Source of the DNA: Collinsella aerofaciens
GTDB taxonomy: Bacteria; Actinomycetota; Coriobacteriia; Coriobacteriales; Coriobacteriaceae
Assembly: GCF_963360655.1 (NCBI RefSeq)
Contig: NZ_OY725712.1
Span: 62,001-126,000, forward strand
Length of the DNA stretch: 64,000 nt
Direction: 5' to 3'
Position 1 is the first letter of the stretch; each line of letters starts with the position of its first letter. Position numbers and translations under genes: made by a program. Shown in pieces: positions 1 to 8,327 of the stretch. A model generated the notes under the pieces. That model was given only the letters and a program-made list of their open reading frames with translations. It ran no database searches and was not told where the DNA came from.

Positions 1-41
1 GCGAAGATGCGCAGCGCCGACGCGGATGCGGGGGCCGTCAC
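1..41 (-). CDS. start of next cobalamin operon gene, possibly cbiJ (partial)
   Basis: A GTG codon at 41 overlaps the cbiC stop as GTGA, the same four-base coupling used between many genes of this operon. Only about 13 codons are visible before the window edge; they read VTAPASASALRIF. The LRIF stretch would fit the start of the first Rossmann strand of a precorrin-6A reductase (CbiJ), a step otherwise missing from the cluster. The identity is inference from context only. Confidence 0.3.
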   Translation of the reverse strand, partial: MTAPASASALRIF

Positions 42-679
42 TTCGGGCCGCCCGTGCGCGTGATCTGGTAGAGCAGCGCGTTCATAATGGCGGCCGCCAC
101 GGTCGAGCCGCCCTTGCGACCCCTCGCGACGATGGCCGGCACGCGTCGCGCGAGTAGCTCCTCTTTCGCCTCGACCACGTTCACAAACCCGACCGGCACC
201 CCAACGACGAGCGCGGGCGCGATCTTCCCCGCGTCCATGAGCTCGGCGAGGCGCAGAAGTGCTGTGGGAGCGTTGCCGACGGCCACGATAAGCGGACCCT
301 CGATGCCGCAAGCTTTGTCCATGCTCGCAACGGCGCGAGTCGTGCCCGCAGCGCGCGCGGCCGCGGCGACATCAGGGTCGGCCATGTAGCACACGGCCTT
401 GCAGCCGAGCTTCGCGAGCGCGGGCTTGCTTATGCCTGCGAGCGCCATGTTCGTATCGGTAAGCACCGTAGCCCCTGCGCGCAGTGCGTCGAGCGCACAG
501 TGCGCGGCGTCATGGGTGAACACGAGGGAATCGGCGTACGAGAAGTCGGCAGTGGTGTGGATGACGCGCTTCACGACGGGCTCTTCGAGCGGCGGGAACG
601 TGCGGCCGCCGAGCTCTTCGGTGATGATCTCGAAGCTGCGCCGCTCGATGTCGCCGGGCGCCATCTCCTTGGAATCCAT
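38..679 (-). CDS. cbiC: cobalt-precorrin-8 methylmutase CbiC (CobH family)
   Basis: Moves the C11 methyl group to C12 of cobalt-precorrin-8, giving cobyrinic acid, the last step of corrin-ring formation in the anaerobic pathway. The 213-residue product has the usual family length. It carries the N-terminal ERRSFEII segment and VIHTTADFSYADSL near residues 39-52, which holds the conserved histidine of this family. The central glycine-rich region includes VAVGNAPTALLRL, and the C-terminus has ARGRKGGSTVAAAIMNALLY. The start codon directly follows the cobO stop (TAG at 680-682), so it belongs to the same leftward operon. The stop overlaps a downstream GTG. I see no lesion. Confidence 0.95.
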   Translation of the reverse strand: MDSKEMAPGDIERRSFEIITEELGGRTFPPLEEPVVKRVIHTTADFSYADSLVFTHDAAHCALDALRAGATVLTDTNMALAGISKPALAKLGCKAVCYMADPDVAAAARAAGTTRAVASMDKACGIEGPLIVAVGNAPTALLRLAELMDAGKIAPALVVGVPVGFVNVVEAKEELLARRVPAIVARGRKGGSTVAAAIMNALLYQITRTGGPK

Positions 680-1195
680 CTAGTACTCCACTCCTTCCCT
701 TGCACATATCCCCTGCTTGTAGGGGTGTTTTTCGCACCGCATCTCGGTTATGTAGTCGGCCTTCTCCACGATCTTGCGGGAAGGCGCGCGCCCGGTGAGC
801 GCTACTTCGACGCCGCGCGCGGACATCTCGAGGGCGCGGTCCACGAGCGCCTCGTCGACAAGACCCTTCGAAAGCGCGTCGAGCGCCTCGTCGAGCACGA
901 GCAGCCCCTCCTGCGCGCCCTCGAGCTCGGCGAGCGCGGAAGCGAGGTTCCCATCGTGCAGCTCGCGCGTCGCGGCAAGTTCTTCCGACGTCATCGACCA
1001 GGTAAACTTGTCCGACGCCTTCCCCGCGAACACGGGCACGCCGAAATGCTCGGCGAGCAGGCGCGCCTCCCCGCTTTCGCCGTCTTTAAGGAACTGCACG
1101 ACGACGACGCGGCGGCCTGCGGCGAGCATGCGAAGGTCGAGGCCCATCGCCGCCGTGGTCTTGCCTTTGCCGTCGCCATGATACACGTGGATCAT
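680..1195 (-). CDS. cobO: ATP:cob(I)alamin adenosyltransferase CobO/BtuR
   Basis: Transfers the adenosyl group of ATP to the cobalt of cob(I)yrinic acid diamide or cobinamide. The protein is 171 residues and opens with MIHVYHGDGKGKTTAAMG, the P-loop that defines the CobO/CobA family. Later it has VVVQFLKDGESGE, LLVLDEALDAL and LTGRAPSRKIVEKADYITEM, all normal for the family. I chose the ATG at 1195 because it overlaps the cobQ stop as ATGA and puts the P-loop at the N-terminus; the open frame further upstream is antisense noise inside cobQ. A second, interrupted homologue lies at 63,658. Family members are soluble cytoplasmic enzymes. Confidence 0.95.
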   Translation of the reverse strand: MIHVYHGDGKGKTTAAMGLDLRMLAAGRRVVVVQFLKDGESGEARLLAEHFGVPVFAGKASDKFTWSMTSEELAATRELHDGNLASALAELEGAQEGLLVLDEALDALSKGLVDEALVDRALEMSARGVEVALTGRAPSRKIVEKADYITEMRCEKHPYKQGICAREGVEY

Positions 1196-2691
1196 ACGCC
1201 CTCCTCGATAATGCGGTAGACATACTCCATGTCGAGCGCCTCGCGCACGACGTCGGCCAGGCGGTCGAACTCGCGCGCACGGTGATCGGCCGCGGACGCC
1301 GCGCCCGCAGCACCCACGACGCTCTCGGGCAGGCCGCGCATGCGCGCGAGCGAGCGTGCGAGGGCGAGCGCCACCCCCGGTTCGTCGAACAGGCCGTGGA
1401 GATAGGTTCCGAACACGTTTCCGCAGGCCGCGCCTTCTGGTTTGCCGCCAATCGTGCCCGCAGGGGCGCAAGAGACGGTCGTTTCGCCGTCGTGAATCTC
1501 GTACCCGCGCGCCGTCATGCCGTTCCACACCGAGAACGCGCCTTGGGCGCCCGTGATGCGCAGCTCCGACTGGGCGAGGCGCTTTTCCTCCTTGAACACC
1601 GTACTTGCAGGGATGAGCCCGAGCCCGCGCGCGGTGCCAGCGCCTTCCCTGCCGTGCGGATCGGAAAGCTCGTCTCCCAAAAGCTGGTAGCCTCCGCATA
1701 TGCCGAGCACCGGCGTGCCCGCGCCCGAAAGCGCGCGTACACAGGCTCCGATGCCGCTAGCCGCAAGCCAGCGCGCGTCGTCGAGCGTGGTCTTCGAGCC
1801 GGGGAGCACCACCAGGTCGGGTCGGCCCAGATCGGTCGTCGAGGAAACGTAGCGCACGCCCACGCCGGGCACGCGCGAAAGCGGGTCGAAGTCGGTGAAG
1901 TTCGACAGATGCGGAAGGCGCACGACGGCGACGTCGATGACGCCGCGCGCCTCGCGGGCAGATAGGCGCGGCGCGAGCGAGTCCTCGTCGTCCAGGTCGA
2001 GCGTATGATACGGCACGACCCCCACGACGGGAACCCCGCACATCTTCTCGAGCGGGGCCAAACCCGGGCGCAGGATTTCCACATCGCCGCGGAACTTGTT
2101 CACCACAAGCCCCCGCAAAAGAGCGCGATCCTCGGGCGCAAAGAGCGCGACCGTGCCGTAGAGCTGAGCAAACACCCCGCCTGGGTCGATGTCGCCCGCG
2201 AGCAGCACGGGGGAGGACACGGCGCGCGCGAGCCCCATGTTGACGATGTCGTTTTCGGAAAGGTTGATTTCGGCGGGGCTGCCGGCGCCCTCGATGACGA
2301 TGACGTCGTTTTCCTCCGCGAGCGAATCGAACGCCTCCAAAATCTGCGGCATGAGCGCCTTCTTTCGCGCGAAGTAGTCCCTCGCAGCGAAGGCCCCCTG
2401 CGCCTTGCCGGCCACGATGAGCTGGCTTCGGTGGTCGCTTTCGGGCTTGAGCAGGATGGGGTTCATGCGCACGTCGGGCGCGATGCCGCACGCCTCGGCC
2501 TGCATGATCTGGGCGCGCCCCATCTCGAGCCCATCGGCCGTGACACCGCTGTTGAGCGCCATGTTCTGGCTCTTGAAGGGAGCCACGCGCAGGCCGTCCT
2601 GCGAAAGCACACGGCACAGCCCGGCCGCAAGCAGGCTCTTCCCCGCGTTCGACATGGTGCCCTGGATCATGATGGGCTTCGCCCTACCCAC
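1192..2691 (-). CDS. cobQ: cobyric acid synthase CobQ
   Basis: Glutamine-dependent amidation of four carboxylates of adenosylcobyrinic acid diamide to give adenosylcobyric acid. The 499-residue product begins with a dethiobiotin-synthetase-like ATPase domain (IMIQGTMSNAGKSLLAAG, residues 7-24). It ends with a class I glutamine amidotransferase domain, with the nucleophilic cysteine in VLGICGGYQLLG and a catalytic histidine in TYLHGLFDEPG. The start is taken as GTG at 2691. A strong AAGGAGGT sequence lies 9 bases upstream, and the codon overlaps the cobD stop by 8 bases. ATG codons at 2724 or 2670 are less well placed. Length and domain order are typical of the family. Confidence 0.94.
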   Translation of the reverse strand: MGRAKPIMIQGTMSNAGKSLLAAGLCRVLSQDGLRVAPFKSQNMALNSGVTADGLEMGRAQIMQAEACGIAPDVRMNPILLKPESDHRSQLIVAGKAQGAFAARDYFARKKALMPQILEAFDSLAEENDVIVIEGAGSPAEINLSENDIVNMGLARAVSSPVLLAGDIDPGGVFAQLYGTVALFAPEDRALLRGLVVNKFRGDVEILRPGLAPLEKMCGVPVVGVVPYHTLDLDDEDSLAPRLSAREARGVIDVAVVRLPHLSNFTDFDPLSRVPGVGVRYVSSTTDLGRPDLVVLPGSKTTLDDARWLAASGIGACVRALSGAGTPVLGICGGYQLLGDELSDPHGREGAGTARGLGLIPASTVFKEEKRLAQSELRITGAQGAFSVWNGMTARGYEIHDGETTVSCAPAGTIGGKPEGAACGNVFGTYLHGLFDEPGVALALARSLARMRGLPESVVGAAGAASAADHRAREFDRLADVVREALDMEYVYRIIEEGV

Positions 2692-3907
2692 GGGTATCGA
2701 CCTCCTTCGCCGAGCCTCGGCCATCCGCGCCCGCCATAGCGCCGCTGCAAGAAGCGCCGCCCCGTTCGTCGGGTTCGCCTTCGCCCGATGCGCCTTCCGC
2801 CCGAAGCGCGCGGCTGAACGCCATCGCAAGCCGGGCGTTCTCCTTGCGCGTGCGCACCGCGACGCGGCACCAGAAACGGGACAGTACCGAAAACGAGTCG
2901 CACGTGCGGACCAAAACCCCCTGTTTATACAGGCGCTCGGGGATGTCTTTCGCCGGCGTGCGGACTAAAAGGAAGTTCGCATCCGACGGCACGACGGAAA
3001 GCCCGAGCGAGGAGAGCTCGTGGGAAAGCCACGCTCGCTCGCCCGCCAATACATCGCGCGTGCGCGAAACGTATTCGACGTCTTCCAGGGCGGCGATGCC
3101 CGCGGCCTCGGCGACCGAGGAGACGGGCCACGCCTGCCCCGCCCGGCGAATCCCCTCGATGAGTTGGGCGTTTCCGCTGATCAGATACCCCAACCGCAAC
3201 CCTGCCATTCCGTAGAGCTTGGTAAACGCGGAGAGCACGGCCACATGGTGCGAACACGCGGCGCGTGCGGCCACGCTCCTTTCGCGGGCGTCGGGCGCAA
3301 ATCCGAGGAAGCACTCGTCCACGACGAGCAGCGCGCCCACCTGCTCGCAGCGGCAAGCCGCGGCATCGATCACGCTGGGGTCGACGAGGCGCCCCGTCGG
3401 GTTGTTCGGATTGCAGAGGTACGCCACGTCTCCCGGCCCCTCGATCGCGCGGGCGAAGGAGGCGGGCACGTCGAAGTCGTCCGCTTCGGAGAGCGGGAAC
3501 TCCTGCACGCATGCGCCAAAGTACGATGCCGCCTCCGCATATTCAGAGAACGTCGGCGCGCACACGACGATGCGTTTCGGGCGCACCGCCGCGGCGAGCC
3601 GCCAGATGATGTCGGACGCGCCCGCGCCGCAGACGATAGTATCTTCGGGAATGCCCTGGGCGCGCGCTAGGACGCGAACGAGGGCGAGACTTTCCCTATC
3701 GGGGTAGGCGTCGATTCGAGAAAGCGCCTTGCAAGCTGCGGCGACGGCGCGCGGCGAGGGGCCTGCCGGATTCACGTTCACCGAGAAGTCAATGAGGTCG
3801 GAGGCGCCCCCTTCGCAAGCGATGCCGAGCGATTGCGTGCTACCCCCATGCGCACGGGCGCGTAGGATTCCCCCGGCAGCCCGGGACGCGGCGTGGTCTT
3901 CCCTCAT
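2684..3907 (-). CDS. cobD: threonine-phosphate decarboxylase CobD (PLP aminotransferase fold)
   Basis: Predicted to make (R)-1-amino-2-propanol phosphate from L-threonine phosphate for the aminopropanol arm of the nucleotide loop. The 407-residue protein has a class I/II aminotransferase fold: NVNPAGP near residue 44, the CNPNNPTGR motif near 165-173, DECFLGFA near 198-205, and SAFTKLYGMAGLRLGY with the Schiff-base lysine at K230. The last 40 or so residues form a Gly/Ser/Ala-rich tail that is probably disordered. It starts at 3907, overlapping the cbiB stop as ATGA. Histidinol-phosphate aminotransferase is the closest alternative by fold, but the setting between cbiB and cobQ favours CobD. 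Confidence 0.9.
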   Translation of the reverse strand: MREDHAASRAAGGILRARAHGGSTQSLGIACEGGASDLIDFSVNVNPAGPSPRAVAAACKALSRIDAYPDRESLALVRVLARAQGIPEDTIVCGAGASDIIWRLAAAVRPKRIVVCAPTFSEYAEAASYFGACVQEFPLSEADDFDVPASFARAIEGPGDVAYLCNPNNPTGRLVDPSVIDAAACRCEQVGALLVVDECFLGFAPDARERSVAARAACSHHVAVLSAFTKLYGMAGLRLGYLISGNAQLIEGIRRAGQAWPVSSVAEAAGIAALEDVEYVSRTRDVLAGERAWLSHELSSLGLSVVPSDANFLLVRTPAKDIPERLYKQGVLVRTCDSFSVLSRFWCRVAVRTRKENARLAMAFSRALRAEGASGEGEPDERGGASCSGAMAGADGRGSAKEVDTRG

Positions 3908-4878
3908 GACATCGCCCCCACGGCGAGCACGACCGCTGCACGTGCGGCACCGAAGACGACGAGCGCGCATACGGACGCGGCGAGCATGAGCCTAGTCGCC
4001 CGGGCGATGTCTCCCCACTCGATTTCGCGGGACGCGTCGCCTATCGTCGGTTTCTCAACGAGCTTGCCGAAATACACCGCGGGTCCTGCCAGGCGCAGCC
4101 CGAGCGCGCCCGCGCACGCCGACTCGGTCTGCGCCGAGTTGGGGCTCGCATGGCGACGCCTGTCGCGGCGCCAGATGCGCGCCGCCCCGCGCGCGTCGAG
4201 CCCGACGATCGGGCACACGACGATCATGAGCAGGGCCGATAAGCGCGAGGGAATCCAGTTCACCGCATCGTCGAGGCGCGCCGAGGCGCAGCCGAAGTCG
4301 ATGTAGAGCGCGTTTTTGTAGCCCACCATGCTGTCGAGCGTGTTCACCGCCTTGTACGCCATGCCCAAGGGCGCACCCCCGATCATAAGGTAGAACAACG
4401 GCGCGATGACGCCGTCGCTCGCGTTCTCCGCCACCGTTTCCACAGCGGCGCGCGCGACGCCCTGCTCGTCGAGAACAGACGTGTCGCGTCCCACGATGAG
4501 CCCGACGGCTTCGCGCGCCGCGACAAGGCCGCCCTTCGAGAACGCGCGGGCCACGGCCAGGCTCTGGCGGCGCAGCTCGCATGCCGCGAGAATCTGATAG
4601 CTCGCCCATGCCTCGGCCACGAAGCGCAAGCCGGAGTGAACCATGCCGCAAAGATGCAGGATTCCCCAGGTCAAAAGTCCACACGCAAGCGGAAGCGCCA
4701 CGGCGAGCACAAGCCCTGCGGCGCGCGTGCCCGCGGGCGTTTGCGGGAATGCGCCCCGCAGGCGGCCTTCGGCCCACGTGATCGCGCGCCCCATGGCGAC
4801 GACGGGATGGGGAAGCCAGCGCGGGTCGCCGAAGGCAAGGTCGGCCGCGAACCCGGCGGCGACGGCAAGAATGGTCAT
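3904..4878 (-). CDS. cbiB: adenosylcobinamide-phosphate synthase CbiB
   Basis: Integral membrane enzyme that attaches aminopropanol (or its phosphate) to adenosylcobyric acid. The 324-residue product opens with a hydrophobic segment followed by FGDPRWLPHPVVAMGRAI, the family signature. It has several further membrane segments, ASDGVIAPLFYLMIGGAPLG in the middle (residue 170 onwards) and DDAVNWIPSRLSALLMI. The ATG at 4878 overlaps the stop of the gene before it as TGATG, which fixes the start and excludes a long upstream open extension. It lies between cobC and cobD, consistent with using the CobD product. No lesion seen. Confidence 0.94.
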   Translation of the reverse strand: MTILAVAAGFAADLAFGDPRWLPHPVVAMGRAITWAEGRLRGAFPQTPAGTRAAGLVLAVALPLACGLLTWGILHLCGMVHSGLRFVAEAWASYQILAACELRRQSLAVARAFSKGGLVAAREAVGLIVGRDTSVLDEQGVARAAVETVAENASDGVIAPLFYLMIGGAPLGMAYKAVNTLDSMVGYKNALYIDFGCASARLDDAVNWIPSRLSALLMIVVCPIVGLDARGAARIWRRDRRRHASPNSAQTESACAGALGLRLAGPAVYFGKLVEKPTIGDASREIEWGDIARATRLMLAASVCALVVFGAARAAVVLAVGAMS

Positions 4879-5879
4879 CACCGGACATCGCCCCCCGAAG
4901 CGGGGCGAACGTCGAGAAGGCAGCGCCCATCCCAGGTGGCGGCCCATGCGCCGCCCGGCTCGGTATGCACGTCGAAGTATCCCATTTTCGGGACAGCTAG
5001 CTCGGAGAGCAGCGCTTTCACGGTACCCGCGTGAACGACGAAGACGGCGCGCCCACTCCCCTGGGCACACCCCGATTCGCACGCCTCCTTAAACGCCGCG
5101 ACGACGCGGCGGGTGAAATCGCTCTTGCCCTCGCCATGCGGGCAGCGCGTCTCGCACCAGGAGTCTACCCAGGCGCGGTAGCGCGCATCCTCTTTAAGCT
5201 CAGCGGCGCTTCGCCCCTCGAAGTCGCCGAAATCCATCTCGCGCAGACCGGGGCACGCCATAAGCTCCGCGTTCGGGAAGAGGATGCGCGCCGTCTGGTC
5301 GGCGCGAGCCATGCCGCTCGTGATAACACGGTACACGTCACGATCGCACGCGAGGTCGCGCAAAGCGCGCTCGCCCGCGCTCGACAGGGGCTCGTCAGTG
5401 CCCGCCCCGCTGTAGCGATGGTCTTCCGTGCCCGCTGTGGCACCATGGCGCACGAAGACGACTTCCAAAGGCGCGACCGCGCCCTGCGTCCCTCGAGGCG
5501 CATCGGCAAGGTTTCCTTTGATGACCTGGGGAATCCCGCACGTCATGCGCACGACGACGTCGGCGCGCGCAGCGAGCGCGCATCCCAGGCGCCCCGCGCG
5601 CTCGCGCCATTGGGCGTCTTCCGCACGCATGGGGACGACCCCCGAGCCCACCAAGGACAGAATCACTGCGTCGAAGCCGATCAGCCGCTCGAGCGCCCGG
5701 TCAGCGTCGAGCGCGCGTACGAGTTCCTCAGCACGGTACGCGACGCGGCCGGCAAAAGCCGCGGGCACGCCGCCCTCCGCAAGCTGCGCCGCGTCGACGA
5801 AATCGTCCGCCGCGAACCCGAGCCTTTCGCACACGAAGGTCCTCTTCCCCGAACGCGCGCCACCTACCACGAGCATCAT
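4878..5879 (-). CDS. cobC: CobU-like NTPase domain fused to alpha-ribazole phosphatase (CobC)
   Basis: A two-domain protein of 333 residues. Residues 1-135 resemble CobU: P-loop VVGGARSGKRT at 4-14, then VGSGVVPMRAEDAQWRERAG and CGIPQVIKG. They lack the RIxxHR segment that holds the guanylylated histidine in true CobU, which is present separately at 6640-7188. Residues 139-330 are a histidine phosphatase: VVFVRHGATAG with the catalytic RHG at 143-145, SGMARADQTARILF, LREMDFGDFEGRS, and VFVVHAGTVKALL with the second histidine near 283. The phosphatase part probably removes the 5'-phosphate from alpha-ribazole phosphate or from adenosylcobalamin phosphate. The role of the degenerate CobU half is unknown. 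The start overlaps the cobS stop; ATG at 5876 is an alternative. Confidence 0.85.
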   Translation of the reverse strand: MMLVVGGARSGKRTFVCERLGFAADDFVDAAQLAEGGVPAAFAGRVAYRAEELVRALDADRALERLIGFDAVILSLVGSGVVPMRAEDAQWRERAGRLGCALAARADVVVRMTCGIPQVIKGNLADAPRGTQGAVAPLEVVFVRHGATAGTEDHRYSGAGTDEPLSSAGERALRDLACDRDVYRVITSGMARADQTARILFPNAELMACPGLREMDFGDFEGRSAAELKEDARYRAWVDSWCETRCPHGEGKSDFTRRVVAAFKEACESGCAQGSGRAVFVVHAGTVKALLSELAVPKMGYFDVHTEPGGAWAATWDGRCLLDVRPASGGDVR

Positions 5880-6643
5880 AGGAGCATGCCCCCCGCCACC
5901 AGCATGGCAAGCATCGCGAGCTCGGCCCATTGCAGAAACCATCCAGCCAAATCCCCCGTCACCCCGCCGAAGCGGGACAGGGCAACATGGCGGTACCACG
6001 CGAGCGCCAAAAGCCCCGCCACCGCCATAAGGGCGCCGACGGCCTGAGCGCACGCGACCATCCCTGCAGCCGAAGCCGCAGCAAAAGCGCAAAGCGGCAC
6101 GACGATCGCCGCGCGCTTCTTCGCAGGCGAAAGCCCCGCGGCCATGCCGTCCGCCCGCGCGGCAGGCCAGCATTCTACGGCGAGCCCCGAAAGCGCGCGG
6201 GAGAACACGAGCGAGCACAGAAGCGCGAGGAACGCCCCCGCCGTAAGCGGCAGCGCGGTGAACAGGGAAAACTGCAGAATAAGGTACATGACAACACCAA
6301 TGACCCCGAAGGCGCCCGCCCGCGGGTCGTGCATGATCTCGAGCTTTCGCTCGCGCGGGGCCCAACTTGCAAGCGCATCGGAGGTGTCGCAGAGCCCGTC
6401 TAGGTGGATGCCTCCCGTCACCGCCACAGGCAGCGCCACGAGCACGGCCGCGACGATGGTCGCAGGCACACCGAGCAGGTTCGCCACGTGCCCCCACACC
6501 GTCATGAGGAAGCCTTCCGCAAGGCCCACCAGGGGAAACGCGGCAAGCGCATGGGTTGACCCGAAATCGGTCCAGGCCGATTTCGGGACGGGGATGCGCG
6601 AGAACGTTCCGAACGCCGCGCCGATTGCCTCTGCTATCTTCAC
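5876..6643 (-). CDS. cobS: adenosylcobinamide-GDP ribazoletransferase CobS
   Basis: Membrane enzyme that joins adenosylcobinamide-GDP to alpha-ribazole (phosphate), the final assembly step. The 255-residue protein begins GTFSRIPVP near residue 12, contains the family motif GGIHLDGLCDTSDALAS near residues 77-93, and then AGAFGVIGVVMYLILQF and several more hydrophobic helices. GTG at 6643 overlaps the cobU stop as GTGA; a GAAGGA sequence lies about 10 bases upstream. A longer open reading into cobU is rejected because it adds an Arg-rich, non-homologous leader. Its partners cobU and cobT sit immediately upstream in the operon. Confidence 0.94.
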   Translation of the reverse strand: MKIAEAIGAAFGTFSRIPVPKSAWTDFGSTHALAAFPLVGLAEGFLMTVWGHVANLLGVPATIVAAVLVALPVAVTGGIHLDGLCDTSDALASWAPRERKLEIMHDPRAGAFGVIGVVMYLILQFSLFTALPLTAGAFLALLCSLVFSRALSGLAVECWPAARADGMAAGLSPAKKRAAIVVPLCAFAAASAAGMVACAQAVGALMAVAGLLALAWYRHVALSRFGGVTGDLAGWFLQWAELAMLAMLVAGGMLL

Positions 6644-7188
6644 CTTGTAGGTCCTTCGCCTTTCATCCACACGGGAATCCCGCATACCACTTCGACAGCG
6701 CAGTCGGCCAGCGCCGACACGCCCGCGTTCACGCGCGCGAGCGCGCGCCTCCATACCTCGGTCCCCTCATCGTAGCGCATCCCATCGGCGAACACGTCGA
6801 CGGTGACAACCACCGTATACGCAGCGGCCTGAGCGAGCCGTTCGATGCCTCCGAGCACCTCGCGCGCCACAGCGTCGGGGTCACGTGGGGACAAGCCGGC
6901 TTCCGCGAAAAGCTCGTTTGCAACCAGGTTGCCCACGTCCTCCAAAAGAAGCGTGCAGCCGCGCGGAAGCCCGGGCACTGCGGCGCCCACGTCACGCGTG
7001 CGCTCGAGGGTGGAAAACCCCTTGCCCTCGCGCAGCGCCCGATGGCGCGCGATGCGGCGGGCGCCCTCTTCCCCGAAGGGCTCCATCGTTGCCAGGTACA
7101 CGCGAGGGCCGTCGTGCCCGAGGCACAGGGACTCGGCGTAGGCGCTCTTACCGCTCGCGGCGGCGCCGATAACGAACGTCACCGCCAT
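6640..7188 (-). CDS. cobU: adenosylcobinamide kinase / guanylyltransferase CobU
   Basis: Bifunctional enzyme that phosphorylates adenosylcobinamide and then transfers GMP to it. The 182-residue protein has the P-loop VIGAAASGKSAYAES (6-20), YLATMEPFGEE (31-41), and RRIARHRALREG (44-55) holding the histidine expected to be guanylylated. LLLEDVGNLVANELF follows at about 80-94, then VVTVDVFADGM, and CGIPVWMKG ends the fold. This is the intact CobU of the locus, in contrast to the degenerate CobU half fused to CobC downstream. ATG at 7188 overlaps the cobT stop by 10 bases behind a GAGG-containing ribosome site. Confidence 0.94.
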   Translation of the reverse strand: MAVTFVIGAAASGKSAYAESLCLGHDGPRVYLATMEPFGEEGARRIARHRALREGKGFSTLERTRDVGAAVPGLPRGCTLLLEDVGNLVANELFAEAGLSPRDPDAVAREVLGGIERLAQAAAYTVVVTVDVFADGMRYDEGTEVWRRALARVNAGVSALADCAVEVVCGIPVWMKGEGPTR

Positions 7189-8327
7189 TTCCCGGCCTCG
7201 AAATGCTCGTAAGCAGCCATGCCAGTCGCCGTGAACGTCTTCCCATCCCGGTACACGCACAGCGCCGAATCCAGAAGGGGCAGATACGCCATGGCGCCCG
7301 CGCCCTCGCCCAAGTGCATGCCTGCGTCGAGGGGTGCCTTTATGCCGAGCTCGCGAAGGAGCTCCTGGCTTGCGGGTTCGCTTGATGCGTGGGTGCCCAC
7401 GAGGTAGCCCAAGGCGTTGGGGCACAGGCGCGCCGCGCACAGAGCCGCCGTGCAGGATATGACCCCGTCGAGGAGTGCCGGCGCCTTCGAGGCCGCGGCC
7501 CCCAGGTAGAAGCCGCACATCGCCGCAATGTCGAAGCCGCCCACCTTCGAGAGCACGTCGATCGGGTCGGCGGGATCGGGCGAGTTCGCGTCGATAGCGC
7601 GCTCGACCACGTCGCGCTTGCGCGCGAGCGAGGCGTCCGAGAGCCCCGCGCCGCGCCCGACGAGGCTCCGCGCGTCCGCCCGGATGAGCACTGCGGCCAC
7701 CGCCGCCGAGGTGGTCGTGTTGCCGATGCCCATCTCGCCCGCGGCGAGAAGGCGCACGCCGGCGCGGGCAAGCCCGCACGCGACGGCGATTCCGACCTCG
7801 ATCGCGCGCACGGCCCCATCGCGAGACATAGCGGAGCCGTGCGCGATGTTGCCGCTCCCCCGCCGCACGTTCGCGCGCACCATGCGCGCGTCTTCTATGC
7901 CCCGGGCCATACCCACGTCGACGGGCACGACCTCGGCACCCGCGAACGCCGCCATGCGGCAAGCGCTTGTGGCCCCCTCGCACATGTTGCGCGCGACGGC
8001 TCGCGTCACGTCTTGCCCGCTTTGCGACACGCCTTCGGCAACGACCCCGTTGTCGGAGAAGAATACCGCGAGCGCACGGGGGAACTCGGCCACCTCGGCG
8101 CTCCCCTGAGCTGCGGCGATACACGCGACGGCGTCTTCAAAGTCGCCCAATCCCCCCAAGGGGTGCGCGATGGAGTCCCACGCGGCGTACGCGGCGGCGC
8201 GGGCGCACTCGTCTGCGGGCGCGATCCGGGAGAGCGCGGCTTCGAGCACGGCGCCCGGCGCCGACGAGAACGCGCGCTCGACTTCCTCGCGGATGCAGGC
8301 AAGCGCGGTTTCGGTTGCCTCAGCCAT
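7179..8327 (-). CDS. cobT: nicotinate-nucleotide:benzimidazole phosphoribosyltransferase CobT
   Basis: Makes the alpha-ribazole phosphate (lower ligand nucleotide) from nicotinate mononucleotide and a base. The 382-residue protein has VFFSDNGVVAEGVSQSG (about 89-105), GEMGIGNTTTSAAVAAVL in the centre, and MHLGEGAGAMAYLPLLD near the C-terminus. The glutamate in that last motif corresponds to the catalytic base of the family. ATG at 8327 follows GAGAGGAG and overlaps the cbiA stop by 8 bases. No gene for making dimethylbenzimidazole (bluB or bza) is visible in the window, so the lower base is unknown and may be scavenged or made elsewhere. Confidence 0.95.
   Translation of the reverse strand: MAEATETALACIREEVERAFSSAPGAVLEAALSRIAPADECARAAAYAAWDSIAHPLGGLGDFEDAVACIAAAQGSAEVAEFPRALAVFFSDNGVVAEGVSQSGQDVTRAVARNMCEGATSACRMAAFAGAEVVPVDVGMARGIEDARMVRANVRRGSGNIAHGSAMSRDGAVRAIEVGIAVACGLARAGVRLLAAGEMGIGNTTTSAAVAAVLIRADARSLVGRGAGLSDASLARKRDVVERAIDANSPDPADPIDVLSKVGGFDIAAMCGFYLGAAASKAPALLDGVISCTAALCAARLCPNALGYLVGTHASSEPASQELLRELGIKAPLDAGMHLGEGAGAMAYLPLLDSALCVYRDGKTFTATGMAAYEHFEAGKWR

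Noticed and set aside
1196-1699. Long N-terminal extension of cobO
   Set aside because: The extra residues are Arg/Gly-rich, read from inside cobQ, and displace the P-loop from its usual N-terminal place. ATG at 1195 overlaps the cobQ stop as ATGA.
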